DNA of 42,850 nt, from the NCBI GenBank assembly GCA_016290175.1, contig JAEETD010000018.1, positions 1 through 42,850 of the forward strand, given 5' to 3'. Each line of letters opens with the position of its first letter. The stretch's first letter is position 1. Below are positions 41,971 through 42,850 of the stretch, piece after piece. The position numbers and the translations under genes were made by a program. The notes under the pieces were generated by a model, which worked only from the letters and a program-made list of their open reading frames with translations, had not been told where the DNA came from and did no database searches. Source of the stretch: Prevotella sp. GTDB lineage: Bacteria; Bacteroidota; Bacteroidia; Bacteroidales; Bacteroidaceae.

Positions 41971-42681
41971 ATGAGAACGATTATATTACTTTTGGTTATT
42001 ATTTGTCTTGCTGCTTGTTCTAACAAGTCACAGCCAAAAATCGACAATGATGGCGTCAACGAACGTGCCATGATAATTTCTGATCCAGAATCTAAAATCC
42101 TCTATAAACGCTGGTGTGAATTGTGTGACTCCATGATAGCATGCGGAAAGAAACTTATGCCTAATCAACATTCCCCTTTATTGGAGAAAGGTTGTAAACT
42201 TAATAAGGAACAAAAGATTTTCTGCACATTGTCTCCTTTATATAATGTAGGTGACACCGTATACATTCTAGAAGAAATCAACAGTTATACTTCTACTGTT
42301 TTATTTGCTTTTTGGAATAAAAAGTCTGGCGATGTTTATGGAACTGACAAAGTTTATGAGTATAGATATATGAGATATCAGAAAAAAAGCATCTTGAATG
42401 AGGGGAAAAAAGAAATATGTGATTCTGTATTTATCAAAAATGATCTGGATATTTGTTCTTTTTCTGAAAAGTTAATAAAAACATGTAGTGACTGGGATAC
42501 ATTACAACTGAAAGAGAATAAGAATCTGGATGGTGTTTCAGGTGAACATAGATACATGTTAGCATATAGAATAATATTTTTGACGGATAATCAATTTGAC
42601 CTTAAGTGCGTAAAAATCGCCAGTCAGGGAAATATTGGTGACGAAACAACAGAACCATATATGGTCATTCCGGTGGGTTAG
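41971..42681 (+). CDS. AT-rich putative lipoprotein, function unknown (236 aa)
   Basis: Start at ATG 41971 gives MRTIILLLVIICLAACSNK, a clear lipoprotein signal with lipobox LAAC (Cys at 16). The rest has paired Cys (WCELCDSMIACGKKL) and mixed alpha/beta content; no family recognised. Same AT-rich character as its neighbour and followed by palindrome D. Confidence 0.65.
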   Translation: MRTIILLLVIICLAACSNKSQPKIDNDGVNERAMIISDPESKILYKRWCELCDSMIACGKKLMPNQHSPLLEKGCKLNKEQKIFCTLSPLYNVGDTVYILEEINSYTSTVLFAFWNKKSGDVYGTDKVYEYRYMRYQKKSILNEGKKEICDSVFIKNDLDICSFSEKLIKTCSDWDTLQLKENKNLDGVSGEHRYMLAYRIIFLTDNQFDLKCVKIASQGNIGDETTEPYMVIPVG

Positions 42682-42715
42682 AATACACAGTAGGAACCGA
42701 CCCTACTGTGTATTC
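42681..42715. repeat. REP-like palindrome D
   Basis: GAATACACAGTAGG (42681-42694) and CCTACTGTGTATTC (42702-42715) are perfect 14-bp arms with the same loop, AACCGAC, as copy C. Begins at the stop of the second lipoprotein. Confidence 0.85.
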
Positions 42716-42850
42716 GCAAAAAAAATTTAAAAGTCATTCCAAAATCTTTGCGGTCTTGGTTTTTTAAGAATTTTTTGTGCGTACTCGTCCTGAAAGTAGA
42801 GGGTCGTCGCGATGTATCTTGTTCGCAGACGTGACTAAAGCAGGGCGCAG
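42716..42850. other. Window end without a recognisable gene
   Basis: AT-rich for about 60 bp, then GC-richer. AATCTTTG at about 42745 is a one-mismatch -7 box, so a transcript may begin near 42755 and leave the window. I see no tRNA, rRNA or clear ORF in it. Confidence 0.3.

Noticed and set aside
41046..42715. Integron attC-like cassette recombination sites
   Set aside because: Palindromes lie after gene units, but RYYYAAC/GTTRRRY core sites and an integrase are missing and the stems are perfect, not bulged as in attC.
42716..42850. Start of tmRNA, RNase P or rRNA at the window edge
   Set aside because: The sequence does not match the 5' ends of these RNAs that I know.

Overview
The window looks like chromosomal DNA from a Bacteroidales bacterium, most likely a Prevotella-type species. 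The reasons are the many promoters with a TAnnTTTG -7 box (TATCTTTG, TACCTTTG, TAATTTTG), weak or absent Shine-Dalgarno sequences, and a gene set typical of the phylum: DUF3332, DUF5107-TPR, a BspA-like LRR surface protein, a metzincin with the HEVGHSLGLRH motif, a GH105/heparinase fusion and a BT4734-like primase. Assignments rest on reading motifs by eye; no database search was run.

Layout. 1-2829 is the 3' part of a type I restriction hsdR gene. 2857-9327 is an accessory, prophage- or plasmid-like island: a promoter and a long hairpin RNA with competing helices, two small proteins sharing a KFEK.VGA motif, a terminator, a run of 10-bp-phased GTTTAY repeats, then a tight operon (SSB-like protein, DUF3871/DUF932-like protein, three unknown small proteins, a large primase-helicase-like protein) and a P5-like protein. 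No integrase or structural module is visible. 9389-13124 encodes a secreted metalloprotease and a CE2-type esterase. 13121-25768 is mostly housekeeping: DUF3332, dusB, a Na+/alanine-type symporter with a DUF3237 partner, an ECF sigma factor with a membrane protein, pgeF, a Pif1-like helicase, a FadL-like porin, a THUMP-like methyltransferase, ruvB, coaD and ybeY. 25772-28639 is a GH105 plus heparinase II/III fusion. 28643-35108 is a minus-strand run of an S41 protease, a sugar-porter MFS and a DUF5107-TPR protein. 35524-42681 is accessory again: a TPR/membrane/HTH regulator, a BspA-like LRR protein, an ATPase plus DUF4325 pair, and two AT-rich lipoproteins, with related palindromes between the units.

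The least expected signals are small non-coding ones. A REP-like palindrome family with a GG(A/T)CGGTTC-type core occurs four times between genes at 39.6-42.7 kb, and a related 30-bp perfect inverted repeat sits in frame inside the methyltransferase gene. A second repeat family, AAGAGT/GAATTAAGA-like, makes up the ctpA/MFS junction and is also inserted in frame in the cytoplasmic loop of the same MFS transporter. The RNA at 2893-3080 can be drawn in at least two mutually exclusive folds. The primase island with this RNA and the phased repeats is the best candidate for an undescribed system; its function is unknown.
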